A DNA stretch of 37,364 nucleotides from CAZFYZ01 sp964523735 (GCA_964523735.1 CAZFYZ010000029.1:1-37364); one strand, 5' to 3'; shown: positions 7,347 to 15,616, numbered from the stretch's first letter. The notes: generated by a model from the letters alone, not told the origin. Program-made: numbers and translations.

Positions 7347-9419
7347 ATGAAGAAGTACTCCATTGAGGCAATACGGAATGTGGCCCTTGTAGCTCACGGC
7401 GGGACGGGTAAGACTTCTCTCGCTGAGGCGATGCTCTACACGTCAGGCGCGATCAGCAGAATGGGGCGCGTGGACGATGGCAGCGCGGCAGGAGACTTCG
7501 ATCCCGAGGAAGTCCAGCGCAAGATGAGCATCAACTCCGCGGTGCTACCGTGCGAGTGGAAGAACACCAAGATCAACCTGATCGACACTCCGGGCTATCC
7601 TGACTTCATCGGTGATGTGGTCGGTGCCCTGCGGGCTGTCGAAGCGGTTATGCTGCTGGTTGACGGCACGGGCTCGATAGAAGTTGGGACCGAAACAGGT
7701 TGGGACCTGGCTCAGGAAGCGGGCATAACGCGACTCTTCTTCGTGAACAAGCTCGAGAAAGAGAACTCCGACTTCTACCGCACGCTGGAAGCGCTGAGAA
7801 ACAGATTTGGCACGAGCGTTGCTCCGCTGCAGTTGCCGATTGGCGCCGAGGACAAGTTCAACGGCGTCGTCGATCTGCTGACGCACAAGGCCTACAAGTG
7901 GGAGAACGGCAAGATCGCCGCGACTGATATTCCGGGCGATATGGCCGACCAGATATCGAGCATGCGCGAGGCGCTGATCGAGTCCGTCGCCGAGATGGAC
8001 GACGCTCTGATGGAGAAGTACTTCGACGAGGGAACCCTCTCGGACGAAGAGATCGCCAAGGGCCTTGAGATCGGTCTGCGCCAGGGCAAGGTTGTCCCGG
8101 TGCTGTGTGGCTCTGCGATGAAGATGGTCGGCGTGGCAACGCTGATGGACTTCATCGTGTCCAGCGTCCCGTCTCCTGCAACCGCTCCGCCAGTCGAGGG
8201 CAAGAGCCCAGCCGGAGCGGACGAGAAGCGATCTCCATCTGATCCGTTTGCGGCGTTAGTGTTCAAGACGATGGCTGATCCTTATGTGGGCAAGCTGACC
8301 TATTTCCGAGTGTTCTCGGGATCGATCAAGTCAGACTCTCACGTCTACAACGCGAACAAAGAGCGCGAGGAGCGTGTGGGGCAGGTCTACTTCGTGCAGG
8401 GCAAGACACAGGAAGCGACTCCTGAAGTTGGGCCGGGCGACATTGGCGCCGTTGCCAAGCTGCAGGAGACCGTGACAGGTGACACGCTCTGTGAGAAGGC
8501 GAAGCCGATCATACTGAAGACGATCGATTTCCCGGATCCAGTGTATCACTTGGGAGTCAAGGCGAAGACCAAGGCCGACGAAGACAAGCTCGGTCCGGCG
8601 CTGCAGAAGCTGGCTGAGGAGGATCCGACCTTCCACACCCGGCGGGATGCTGACACGAGCCAGACTCTTATGAGCGGCTTGGGAGAGACGCACCTCGACA
8701 TCATGGTCGAGCGGCTGAAGCGAAAGTTCGGCGTTGAGGTCGAGACCGACACGCCGAAGATCGCGTATCGCGAGACGATTACGAAGTCGGCCGATGCTCA
8801 GGGCCGCCACAAGAAGCAGACCGGCGGCCGCGGTCAGTTCGGCGACTGCTGGGTTACGCTCGAGCCAATGGAGCGCGGCGGCGGTTACGAGTATGTGGAC
8901 AAGATCGTCGGAGGCTCTATCCCGCGGCAGTTCATTCCGTCGGTCGACAAGGGCATTAGAGAAGCGCTCTCGACCGGTATTCAGGCGGGCTACCCGGCTG
9001 TTGACATCAGAGCGATCTGCCACGATGGAAGTTTCCACACGGTAGACTCCTCCGATATGGCATTCCAGCAGGCTGGAAGACTGGCCTTCAGGGCTGCAGC
9101 CGAGAAGGCGGGCCCTGTGATTCTGGAGCCGGTCCTGGAGCTCGAGGTTGTTGTCCCCGAGGAGTTCATGGGTGACGTTATCGGCGACTTGAACACGAAG
9201 CGTGGTCGAGTGGCCGGTATGGAGCCGATCGGCGGTGGGCGGCAGAGGATCAAGGCGACCGTGCCACAGTCGGAGGTTCTGAGATATTCGATCGATCTGA
9301 GATCGATCGCGAGAGGCCGCGGCAAGTTTAGCGCGAAGTTCTCGCATTATGAGGAAGTCCCTGCGCATGTCGCGCAGCTGATAATCGCTGAAGCAGAAAA
9401 GAACAGGAAAGAGGAGTAG
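7347..9419 (+). CDS. EF-G-like translational GTPase (EF-G2 type) inserted in the spc cluster
   Basis: The 690-residue protein has the EF-G layout: G domain (residues 1 to about 280), domain II, then domains III-V. Switch-side motifs are P-loop AHGGTGKT (16-23) and DTPGYPDF (80-87). The guanine-specificity motif reads NKLE (134-137) instead of NKxD. The AHGGTGKT loop and SGAISRMGRVDDG stretch look like the EF-G2/EF-G-like subfamily rather than the main fusA product. It is 4 nt after rplE and followed by rpsN, so it must be coexpressed with ribosomal proteins. Whether it drives translocation, recycling or something else cannot be told from sequence. The canonical fusA presumably lies upstream of tuf, outside the window. 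Confidence 0.88.
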   Translation: MKKYSIEAIRNVALVAHGGTGKTSLAEAMLYTSGAISRMGRVDDGSAAGDFDPEEVQRKMSINSAVLPCEWKNTKINLIDTPGYPDFIGDVVGALRAVEAVMLLVDGTGSIEVGTETGWDLAQEAGITRLFFVNKLEKENSDFYRTLEALRNRFGTSVAPLQLPIGAEDKFNGVVDLLTHKAYKWENGKIAATDIPGDMADQISSMREALIESVAEMDDALMEKYFDEGTLSDEEIAKGLEIGLRQGKVVPVLCGSAMKMVGVATLMDFIVSSVPSPATAPPVEGKSPAGADEKRSPSDPFAALVFKTMADPYVGKLTYFRVFSGSIKSDSHVYNANKEREERVGQVYFVQGKTQEATPEVGPGDIGAVAKLQETVTGDTLCEKAKPIILKTIDFPDPVYHLGVKAKTKADEDKLGPALQKLAEEDPTFHTRRDADTSQTLMSGLGETHLDIMVERLKRKFGVEVETDTPKIAYRETITKSADAQGRHKKQTGGRGQFGDCWVTLEPMERGGGYEYVDKIVGGSIPRQFIPSVDKGIREALSTGIQAGYPAVDIRAICHDGSFHTVDSSDMAFQQAGRLAFRAAAEKAGPVILEPVLELEVVVPEEFMGDVIGDLNTKRGRVAGMEPIGGGRQRIKATVPQSEVLRYSIDLRSIARGRGKFSAKFSHYEEVPAHVAQLIIAEAEKNRKEE

Positions 9420-9430
9420 CTCCTCTATCC

Positions 9431-9487
9431 GTCATTCTGAACGCTGTGAGGAATCTGGATGCTGGATTCTTCGACGTCCAGAATGAC
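9431..9487. repeat. Inverted repeat between EF-G-like gene and rpsN
   Basis: GTCATTCTG (9431-9439) pairs perfectly with CAGAATGAC (9479-9487), and an inner GAATC/GATTC pair is nested within. The element lies just before the GGAGGG of rpsN. Similar GTCATTCTGA...GAATGAC elements are common dispersed repeats in environmental bacterial genomes (general knowledge). Confidence 0.75.
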
Positions 9488-9506
9488 AGCTGCCTGGAGG
9501 GTTCTA

Positions 9507-9692
9507 TTGGCAAAGAAGTGCCTGATCGAGAAACAGAAGCGGACGCCGGCGTTCAAGGTGCGCAAGTACAATCGCTGCGGCGTGTGTGGAAGACCGCGGG
9601 GGTATATGCGGCGGTTTGGGATATGCAGAATATGCTTCCGCGAGATGGCGCACCGGGGTCTGATACCCGGCGTGACGAAGTCTAGCTGGTAG
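9507..9692 (+). CDS. rpsN: 30S ribosomal protein S14, zinc-binding type Z (TTG start)
   Basis: From TTG 9507 the 61-residue product reads (M)AKKCLIEKQKRTPAFKVRKY and then has CGVC (24-27) and CRIC (40-43), the four zinc ligands of the short type-Z S14, and the end FREMAHRGLIPGVTKSSW. GGAGGG lies 5 nt upstream. An in-frame ATG at 9459 would add residues without family match that fall inside the upstream inverted repeat, so it is rejected as the start. Confidence 0.95.
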   Translation: MAKKCLIEKQKRTPAFKVRKYNRCGVCGRPRGYMRRFGICRICFREMAHRGLIPGVTKSSW

Positions 9693-9773
9693 TCTCGGGA
9701 CCGGATCGCGAGTGGCGAAGGGGCGAATGCCCAAGAGGAACTGCTCGCGACTGGGTTTCCCTCACGTTTTCGT

Positions 9774-9803
9774 TTGACATGGGGTCGCACAAAATGTTAA
9801 AAT
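9774..9803 (+). promoter_or_regulatory. Internal sigma-70-type promoter before rpsH
   Basis: TTGACA (9774-9779) is a perfect -35 box. TAAAAT (9798-9803) matches the -10 consensus in five of six positions and is preceded by TG plus one base (extended -10). The gap is 18 nt. Transcription would start near 9810, about 30 nt upstream of rpsH. It would allow the second half of the super-operon to be made apart from the first half. This is a sequence match only. Confidence 0.65.
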
Positions 9804-9840
9804 GTCAGCTTGTGGCGGCCCTACCAACGGAGGATCAAGA

Positions 9841-10239
9841 ATGACCGTTACAGATCCTGTGGCCGACCTTTTGACCAGGATTCGGAACGCAAACTCGGCG
9901 AAACATGACAGCGTGGAGGCGCCTGCCGCCAAGCTTAGCATAGAGATACTTCGCATTCTGCGCGACGAGGGGTTCATCAAGAACTATGAGTCCGTGCGGG
10001 AGGCCAAGTTCCCGACTGTAAAGATAGCGCTGAAGTATGGCCCGAAGCAGGAGAAGGTAATCTCCGACCTCAAGCGAGTGTCGAAGCCGGGTCTGCGCGT
10101 CTATGCAAAGCGCGACAAGGTTCCGCGCGTGCTTAGAGGCTTGGGCGTCGCGATTATCAGCACGTCCAGGGGCGTGATGACCGACCGCGAGGCTCGCAAG
10201 CAGGGCATCGGCGGGGAGATTCTCTGCTACGTCTGGTAG
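9841..10239 (+). CDS. rpsH: 30S ribosomal protein S8
   Basis: The 132-residue product from ATG 9841 begins MTVTDPVADLLTRIRNANSA and ends with the S8 signature VAIISTSRGVMTDREARKQG and GGEILCYVW. S8 is a primary 16S binder and in E. coli the spc-operon repressor. An in-frame ATG at 9802 lies inside the predicted -10 box. GGAGG at 9829-9833 supports 9841 instead. Confidence 0.96.
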   Translation: MTVTDPVADLLTRIRNANSAKHDSVEAPAAKLSIEILRILRDEGFIKNYESVREAKFPTVKIALKYGPKQEKVISDLKRVSKPGLRVYAKRDKVPRVLRGLGVAIISTSRGVMTDREARKQGIGGEILCYVW

Positions 10240-10246
10240 CACGGTT

Positions 10247-10272
10247 GTTTCGTGGACTCCTAGTCCCGAAAC
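10247..10272. repeat. Inverted repeat in rpsH-rplF spacer
   Basis: GTTTCG-TGGACT-CCT-AGTCCC-GAAAC forms a stem of about 11 pairs with a three-base loop. Its CCCGAAAC half resembles the larger palindromes after rpsM and rpoA and the triple repeat near 36,100. The rplF ribosome-binding site AGGAGAGG follows. Confidence 0.7.
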
Positions 10273-10291
10273 GTAGGCAGGAGAGGTTTCT

Positions 10292-10885
10292 ATGAGCAGA
10301 ATTGGACAATTGCCAATACCGGTGCCGGGCGGAGTGCAGGTTACTCAAGAGAACGGGACCCTGACGGTCAAGGGGCCCAAGGGGACTCTTAGCCGGACGC
10401 TGCACCCGGCGGTTAGCGTTAAGGTCGAGGAAGGCCAGATCATCTGTGAAAGGCCATCGGACTCGAAAGAGCATAGGGCGCTGCACGGGCTTACGCGGAC
10501 CTTGGTGAACAACATGGTCGTTGGCGTGACTCAGGGCTATGAGAAGCGACTCGATGTTCTGGGAACCGGTTACCGCGCTGAGTTGCAGGGCAGCACGCTC
10601 ACCCTGTCGGTTGGGCTGTCTCACCCGGTTGTGGTTGAGCCCATGCCCGGGATCGAGTTCGAGGTAGGCATTGACACACGCGCCGGGTTCGCCTTGAGCG
10701 GCCAGGTTTCCAGGATGCCCTTCGTCATAGTGCGGGGCATCGACAAGGAAGTGCTCGGCCAGCAGGCGGCTAACATAAGAGCGTCCAGGCCCGCCGAGCC
10801 CTACAAGGGCAAAGGCATCCGCTACTTCGGCGAGAAGGTCCGCCGCAAGGCCGGTAAGCAGGGCAAGGCCGCAGGCAAGAAATAG
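10292..10885 (+). CDS. rplF: 50S ribosomal protein L6
   Basis: The 197-residue L6 begins MSRIGQLPIPVPGGVQV and has the repeated beta domains, with LTRTLVNNMVVGVTQGYEKR at the domain junction and the C-terminal signature PAEPYKGKGIRYFGEKVRRK. The length is slightly above the usual 180 because of a basic, Lys/Gly-rich end. L6 lies near the sarcin-ricin loop and GTPase factor site. Confidence 0.96.
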   Translation: MSRIGQLPIPVPGGVQVTQENGTLTVKGPKGTLSRTLHPAVSVKVEEGQIICERPSDSKEHRALHGLTRTLVNNMVVGVTQGYEKRLDVLGTGYRAELQGSTLTLSVGLSHPVVVEPMPGIEFEVGIDTRAGFALSGQVSRMPFVIVRGIDKEVLGQQAANIRASRPAEPYKGKGIRYFGEKVRRKAGKQGKAAGKK

Positions 10886-10887
10886 TG

Positions 10888-10961
10888 GATAGTCTATAGT
10901 TGATAGTCGATGGCCTGAGTGGCATTGACTATCGACTATCGACAAATGACTATCGACTGGG
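10888..10961. repeat. Paired heptad repeat, rplF-rplR spacer
   Basis: Words of type GATAGTC follow the rplF stop (10888-10913). Five words in exact 7-nt register precede the rplR ribosome-binding site at 10927-10961: GACTATC, GACTATC, GACAAAT, GACTATC, GACTGGG. GATAGTCGATG can pair with the CATTGACTATC half. Confidence 0.8.
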
Positions 10962-10968
10962 GATGAGA

Positions 10969-11328
10969 ATGGACACAAAAGAACTACTTCGCCGGAAACG
11001 GCATAGACGTGTAAGGAAGACGGTTATCGGAACGCCGCAGAAGCCGAGACTGAACGTGTTCAGAAGCCTCTGCCACATCTACGCTCAGGTTGTGGATGAT
11101 AGCAAAGGCGTTACCCTCGTGGCGGCGTCCAGCTTGGACGGAGAGCTCAAGCCCTCGGTTAAGAGTGGCGGGAACATCGAAGCCGCGAAGCTCGTTGGGC
11201 AGCTCGTGGGTAAGAGAGCGGTCGAGAAGGGCATTGAGACGGTTGTCTTCGACCGCGGCGGCTACAAGTATCACGGCCGAGTCGCGGCGCTGGCAGACGG
11301 GGCTCGCGAGGCTGGGCTGAAGCTCTAG
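10969..11328 (+). CDS. rplR: 50S ribosomal protein L18
   Basis: From ATG 10969 the 119-residue protein begins MDTKELLRRKRHRRVRKTV and contains RLNVFRSLCHIYAQVVDDSK, VGKRAVEKGIETVVFDRGGY and the end HGRVAALADGAREAGLKL, all standard L18. L18 delivers 5S rRNA together with L5. An ATG at 10963 is also in frame, but GGGGA at 10959-10963 is better spaced for 10969. Confidence 0.95.
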   Translation: MDTKELLRRKRHRRVRKTVIGTPQKPRLNVFRSLCHIYAQVVDDSKGVTLVAASSLDGELKPSVKSGGNIEAAKLVGQLVGKRAVEKGIETVVFDRGGYKYHGRVAALADGAREAGLKL

Positions 11329-11339
11329 GCGATAGCCGA

Positions 11340-11367
11340 GACTTCTGACTTTTGACTTTCGACTTGG
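11340..11367. repeat. Heptad repeat, rplR-rpsE spacer
   Basis: Four consecutive 7-nt words, GACTTCT, GACTTTT, GACTTTC and GACTTGG, lead to the rpsE ribosome-binding site GAGGAGG. I see no clear inverted first arm in this short spacer. Confidence 0.8.
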
Positions 11368-11382
11368 TTCCGAGGAGGAAGC

Positions 11383-11985
11383 ATGCCAAGAATCAATGCG
11401 GATGCGCTTGATCTGACGGAGCAAGTGATCCGAACTAACAAGGTTCAGAAAACCCACAAGGGCGGACGCACGATGAGTTGGAACGTCCTTGTTGCAGTGG
11501 GCGACCGCAATGGCCATGTGGGAGTCGGTCTGGGCAAGGCCGCCGGCATTCCGGACGCGATTCGCAAGGCCATGGAAGACGCTAAGAAGCAGATCATCAA
11601 GGTCCCGATAGTCGGGACTACGATTCCGCACGAGATCGAGATGCACTACGGCGCCGCCCGTGTCCGTATGAAACCGGCTTCCCCCGGAACAGGAGTGGTT
11701 GCCGGCGGAGCTGTGCGACCGATCCTCGAACTTGCCGGCGTCAGGGACGTTCTGGCGAAGTCGCTTGGCTCGCCCAACGCGATCAACACCGCGAGGGCGA
11801 CTATGGTCTGCCTCAAGAGCTTGAAGCTGGCGGAACGCGTCGCCGAGCTTCGTGGGAAGAAACTAGAGGACATGGTTCCTTGGTATGCCCGCAAGATAGA
11901 GGAAGAGGCCGCGTTGGCTCCTCAGACCGAGGAAACCGAAGAGGTTGAGCTGGTCGAGGCTGAAGCGGGCGACTCGCAGGAGTAA
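11383..11985 (+). CDS. rpsE: 30S ribosomal protein S5
   Basis: The 200-residue product shows the S5 double-stranded RNA-binding domain (VIRTNKVQKTHKGGRTMSWN, VGVGLGKAAGIPDAIRKAME) and the C-terminal domain motif MKPASPGTGVVAGGAVRPIL and LGSPNAINTARATM. S5 helps set decoding accuracy and lies at the mRNA entry. A 25-residue Glu-rich tail extends the usual length. The start follows GAGGAGGAAGC. Confidence 0.96.
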   Translation: MPRINADALDLTEQVIRTNKVQKTHKGGRTMSWNVLVAVGDRNGHVGVGLGKAAGIPDAIRKAMEDAKKQIIKVPIVGTTIPHEIEMHYGAARVRMKPASPGTGVVAGGAVRPILELAGVRDVLAKSLGSPNAINTARATMVCLKSLKLAERVAELRGKKLEDMVPWYARKIEEEAALAPQTEETEEVELVEAEAGDSQE

Positions 11986-11988
11986 GCG

Positions 11989-12192
11989 ATGCTGAAGATC
12001 ACACTCGCAAAGAGCTTAATAGGATACACCAAGCGCCAGCGCGCCACGGTTAAGGCACTGGGCCTCAACAAAGTGGGTTCGAGCTGCCTCCAGGCGCCGA
12101 GCGACAGTGTGCTTGGAATGATAAGGTCAATGAGCCACGTGCTGAGCGTGGAAGAGATAGCTGACCCGGTGGAGGTCACAAATGAGGCTTAA
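11989..12192 (+). CDS. rpmD: 50S ribosomal protein L30
   Basis: The 67-residue protein reads MLKITLAKSLIGYTKRQRAT with VKALGLNKVGSSCLQAPSDS and the L30 end MSHVLSVEEI. It begins 4 nt after rpsE and overlaps rplO by 11 nt. L30 is a small late-binding 50S protein. Confidence 0.94.
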   Translation: MLKITLAKSLIGYTKRQRATVKALGLNKVGSSCLQAPSDSVLGMIRSMSHVLSVEEIADPVEVTNEA

Positions 12193-12625
12193 TGATTTGC
12201 ATCCCGCGCCGGGATCGACTCACGCCAGGAAGCGCATTGGGCGCGGCACGGGCTCGGGTCACGGGACAACAGCCGGCAAGGGTCACAAAGGACAGAAGGC
12301 TCGAACGAGCGGCGGCGTGAGACCGGGCTTTGAAGGTGGGCAGACTCCTCTGCATCGCAGACTGCCTCAGAGGCGCGGTTTCCGCAACTTCACCCGCAAG
12401 GAATATGCGGTTGTGAACTTGGACGATCTCGGCCGCTTCGACGCGGGCACCGAAGTCACGCCTGAGCTGCTGGTTTCGTGCGGGCTGGTGAAGAGAGTTC
12501 TTGACGGAGTCAAGGTGCTGGGAGACGGTGAGCTGGACAAGTCCCTGAGCGTGAAGGTGCACAAGTTCTCCAAGAGCGCTGAGGAAAAGATTAGGGCTGC
12601 CGGTGGAACGGCGGAGGTAATATAG
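12182..12625 (+). CDS. rplO: 50S ribosomal protein L15
   Basis: The 147-residue product starts MRLNDLHPAPGSTHARKRIG and has the Gly-rich RGTGSGHGTTAGKGHKGQK extension and GVRPGFEGGQTPLHRRLPQR, diagnostic for L15. GGAGGT at about 12171-12176 is its ribosome-binding site, inside rpmD. Its stop adjoins the secY ATG, as in most spc operons. Confidence 0.96.
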   Translation: MRLNDLHPAPGSTHARKRIGRGTGSGHGTTAGKGHKGQKARTSGGVRPGFEGGQTPLHRRLPQRRGFRNFTRKEYAVVNLDDLGRFDAGTEVTPELLVSCGLVKRVLDGVKVLGDGELDKSLSVKVHKFSKSAEEKIRAAGGTAEVI

Positions 12626-13939
12626 ATGCTTGCATCTGTGATGGCGGCGTTCCGGATTCCCGACCTCAAGAAGAGGATCACATTCCTGTTTGCGATGTTC
12701 GCCGTCTATGTGATTGGTCTGCACATCTCTGTGCCGGGCGTCGATACTGAAATCCTCGCGAGCAAGCTCGGCGGAGGTCTCTTCGATATTCTGGACGTCT
12801 TCACTGGTGGAGCTTTCAAGAAGTATACGATCTTCGCGATGGGCATCATGCCCTACATTAACGCGTCGATCATCATGCAGCTCTTGACGATTGCGATTCC
12901 GCAGCTCGAGCAGATGCAGAAAGAAGGCGCTGCCGGCCAGAAGAAGATCAGGCTGTATACCCGGTGGCTAACTGGTGTTCTCGCGCTTTTCCAGGCCTAC
13001 GGAACCACGACTTGGCTGCGTGCCGCAGGCGCGGTTGAGGGCGGTGGGACGACATTCTTTGATATCAAGGTCCTGCAGATCGCGATCACTCTGGTGGCGG
13101 GAACGTCTTTCCTGATGTGGCTGGGTGAGCAGATCAGCGATAAGGGCATCGGCAACGGTGTCTCGATTATCATCTTTGCGGGTATAGTCGCATCGCTTCC
13201 CAGTCAGGTCTGGAACACCGTTTACATCGAGGGCCTCACCAACGGTAGGTGGTTCGGTGTTGCGATGCTCGTCGTGCTGTTTGTTGGCACTGTGGCGTTC
13301 ATGATCGCTGTTACTCAGGCGCAGAGGAAGATACCTATCCAGCATGTCAAACGTGTGGTTGGCAACAGGATGGTAGGCGGCCAGTCGAGCTTCCTGCCGC
13401 TGAAGGTAAACTCGGCCGGCGTTATCCCGATCATCTTTGCTGTTTCGATTCAGTACTTCCCGATGACAGTGGCCAACATCTTTACTCACGGCGACAGGGA
13501 CAATGCGTTCACTCGCATAGCTGCCGGACTGATGCCAGGCAGCAGCCTGACGTTCAACGGGTCCGGCACAATCTGGGGCGCACTGATCTACACACTGATG
13601 ATCATCTTCTTCACGTATTTCTATACGGCGGTCACGGTCAACGTCAAGGACCTGTCTGACAACCTGAAGAAGTGGGGAAGCTTCATTCCCGGTATCCGAC
13701 CGGGCAAGCCGACGCAGGACTACCTGGACAAGATCATGACCAGGATCACCCTGTCCGGCGCGATCTTCCTTGCGATCGTCGCGCTGCTGCAGTATTATGT
13801 GCCGCAGCTCACAGGGATTCAGACATTCAGCTTGGTTGGTGGCACGTCGCTGCTGATCGTCGTTGGTGTTGCGCTGGAGACAATGCAAGCCATCGAGTCT
13901 CACCTGCTGATGAGGCACTACGAGGGATTCATCAAGTAA
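12626..13939 (+). CDS. secY: Protein translocase subunit SecY
   Basis: The 437-residue integral membrane protein is the channel of the Sec translocon. It has the N-terminal IPDLKKRITFLFAMFAVYVI helix, the plug region GGGLFDILDVFTGGAFKKYT, LGEQISDKGIGNGVSIIIFA and the cytosolic loop FIPGIRPGKPTQDYLDKIM, all SecY signatures. About ten hydrophobic segments are visible. The start has GGAGGT 8 nt upstream, within the rplO end. It is the expected anchor between rplO and adk. Confidence 0.97.
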   Translation: MLASVMAAFRIPDLKKRITFLFAMFAVYVIGLHISVPGVDTEILASKLGGGLFDILDVFTGGAFKKYTIFAMGIMPYINASIIMQLLTIAIPQLEQMQKEGAAGQKKIRLYTRWLTGVLALFQAYGTTTWLRAAGAVEGGGTTFFDIKVLQIAITLVAGTSFLMWLGEQISDKGIGNGVSIIIFAGIVASLPSQVWNTVYIEGLTNGRWFGVAMLVVLFVGTVAFMIAVTQAQRKIPIQHVKRVVGNRMVGGQSSFLPLKVNSAGVIPIIFAVSIQYFPMTVANIFTHGDRDNAFTRIAAGLMPGSSLTFNGSGTIWGALIYTLMIIFFTYFYTAVTVNVKDLSDNLKKWGSFIPGIRPGKPTQDYLDKIMTRITLSGAIFLAIVALLQYYVPQLTGIQTFSLVGGTSLLIVVGVALETMQAIESHLLMRHYEGFIK

Positions 13940-13981
13940 TTCCTAGTTGGTGATTCTACCAATTCACAATCGGAGATTGTG

Positions 13982-14626
13982 TTGAGACTTGTCTTGTTTG
14001 GCCCGCCTGGTTCGGGCAAAGGAACGCAGGCTAGCGTGCTGAGTGAGAGACTCGGCGCGCCGCATATCTCGACGGGGGATATCCTCCGCGAGGCGGTGGC
14101 GAACAAGACAGAGGTTGGACTAAAGGCGAAAGCCTTTATGGATAGTGGACGGCTCGTGCCGGACGATGTCGTTATCGCCATCGCCAAGGAGAAGCTGGCG
14201 TCGATCGGTGACAAGGGCTTCATTCTGGACGGCTTTCCGAGGACTATTCCGCAGGCCACGGCGCTCGACCAGGCGTTGACTGATCTTGGGATGCCGTTGG
14301 AAGCGGTGGTCAACCTGAAAGTTGACGAGGACGAGATCGTCACCCGGCTTTCCGGCCGGAGGGTATGTCCGAACTGTGGGGAGCCGTATCATGTCGATAC
14401 GAAGCGGCCGAGAACCGATGGCGTTTGTGACAAGTGCGGCGCCGCGCTCATCCATCGTGATGATGACAGGCCGGAGGCGATCAAACAGCGGCTTTCGGTC
14501 TATGGCAAGCAGACTGCTCCGTTGATCGAGTTTTACGAGTCGGCCGGGATCATGCACGGCATCGATGCAGTCGGCGAGATCGCCGCGATCAACGACAAGA
14601 TAATCGAGTCACTTGGGGTTAGATGA
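13982..14626 (+). CDS. adk: Adenylate kinase with zinc-type lid (TTG start)
   Basis: From TTG 13982 the 214-residue protein reads (M)RLVLFGPPGSGKGTQASVL, with the P-loop at 7-15. It converts AMP plus ATP to two ADP. The LID domain contains CPNCGEPYH and CDKCG, the four-cysteine zinc site seen in long-form adenylate kinases of Gram-positive-like lineages. FILDGFPRT is the AMP-site motif. A GTG at 13979 is also in frame, but TTG 13982 gives the exact family start and better spacing from CGGAG. Confidence 0.93.
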   Translation: MRLVLFGPPGSGKGTQASVLSERLGAPHISTGDILREAVANKTEVGLKAKAFMDSGRLVPDDVVIAIAKEKLASIGDKGFILDGFPRTIPQATALDQALTDLGMPLEAVVNLKVDEDEIVTRLSGRRVCPNCGEPYHVDTKRPRTDGVCDKCGAALIHRDDDRPEAIKQRLSVYGKQTAPLIEFYESAGIMHGIDAVGEIAAINDKIIESLGVR

Positions 14627-15390
14627 TCGTCAGGAAGACACCGGCTGAGATCGAGAAAATGCGGGCCGCGGGCGCTGCGGTCGCGCGGTGTCTGAAAGAG
14701 ATTGCCGAGCGCGTAGAGCCAGGTAAGACGACGACCATCGAGATAGACAGGATGGCCGAGGAGCTGATTGCCAAGCATAAAGGAATCAGCTCGTTCAAGA
14801 ACTACCGGGGCTATCCGAACACCGTCTGTGTGGCCGTGAACGAGGAAGTGGTCCACGGGATCCCGGGAGAACGGGTTCTTCAGGCAGGCGACATCCTGGG
14901 GATCGACCTTGGGATTATAGTTGACGGTTGGCACGGCGATTCCGCCGTAACGATCGCTATTGGCGGAGAGGCTCCCAAGGAGGCAATGAAGCTTCTAAGG
15001 GTGACCAGGGAAGCTCTCTACAAGGGCATAGAGCAGGCTCGTCCTGGAAAGCGGCTGTCCGATATCGGGCACGCGATTCAGGAGCATGTGGAGCGCAACG
15101 GCTGCTCTGTTGTGAGGGACCTGGTAGGGCACGGAATCGGCCGCTCAATGCATGAGGAGCCGCATGTTCCGAACTACGGCAGGCCGGGCAAGGGCCCGCG
15201 TCTGGAAGAGGGAATGACCCTCGCAATCGAACCCATGGTTAACTTGGGCGGTTACGAGGTTGATACGCTGGGGGATAGCTGGACCGTTGTGACCAGAGAT
15301 CGTTCTCTTTCTGCTCATTTCGAGCACACGGTGGCGATCCGGCGAGACGGACCTGACATCTTGACCCTGGCGCCGGCCGAGGAGGCCTGA
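14623..15390 (+). CDS. map: Methionine aminopeptidase, type I
   Basis: The 255-residue enzyme removes the initiator methionine from new proteins. All five metal ligands are visible at family-typical positions: D95, D106, H170, E203 and E234, in the contexts GIDLG, WHGDS, VGHGIGRSMHEEP, AIEPM and HFEHT. Its ATG overlaps the adk TGA (ATGA), so the two are coupled. Confidence 0.96.
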   Translation: MIVRKTPAEIEKMRAAGAAVARCLKEIAERVEPGKTTTIEIDRMAEELIAKHKGISSFKNYRGYPNTVCVAVNEEVVHGIPGERVLQAGDILGIDLGIIVDGWHGDSAVTIAIGGEAPKEAMKLLRVTREALYKGIEQARPGKRLSDIGHAIQEHVERNGCSVVRDLVGHGIGRSMHEEPHVPNYGRPGKGPRLEEGMTLAIEPMVNLGGYEVDTLGDSWTVVTRDRSLSAHFEHTVAIRRDGPDILTLAPAEEA

Positions 15391-15397
15391 TTGATCG

Positions 15398-15616
15398 ATG
15401 CCTAAAGAGAAGGCAATAGAAGTTGAGGGACGTGTAGTCGAGTCTCTGCCGAATGCGATGTTTCGCGTAGAGCTCCCAAACGGCCATACGGTACTGGCTC
15501 ATGTCTCCGGTAAGATCAGATTGCATTTCATCAAGATCCTGCCTGGAGACGCTGTAAGACTCGAGCTGAGTCCGTATGATCTCTCGCGCGGGAGGATTAC
15601 ATACCGGTACAAGTAG
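15398..15616 (+). CDS. infA: Translation initiation factor IF-1
   Basis: The 72-residue OB-fold protein reads MPKEKAIEVEGRVVESLPNA, includes FRVELPNGHTVLAHVSGKIR and ends DLSRGRITYRYK. This is full family length with all signature segments. IF-1 occupies the 30S A site during initiation. GGAGGCC lies upstream within the map end, and the gene follows 7 nt after map. Confidence 0.97.
   Translation: MPKEKAIEVEGRVVESLPNAMFRVELPNGHTVLAHVSGKIRLHFIKILPGDAVRLELSPYDLSRGRITYRYK

Noticed and set aside
8331..9368. Long minus-strand open frame opposite the EF-G-like gene
   Set aside because: It is antisense to a well-supported gene, has no recognisable domain and reflects codon bias in GC-rich coding DNA.
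9802..9840. Upstream in-frame ATG for rpsH
   Set aside because: It falls in the predicted -10 box, lacks a ribosome-binding site and adds residues not seen in S8.
12968..13918. Long minus-strand open frame opposite secY
   Set aside because: It is a shadow of the secY coding sequence, rich in His/Asp/Arg without domain features.
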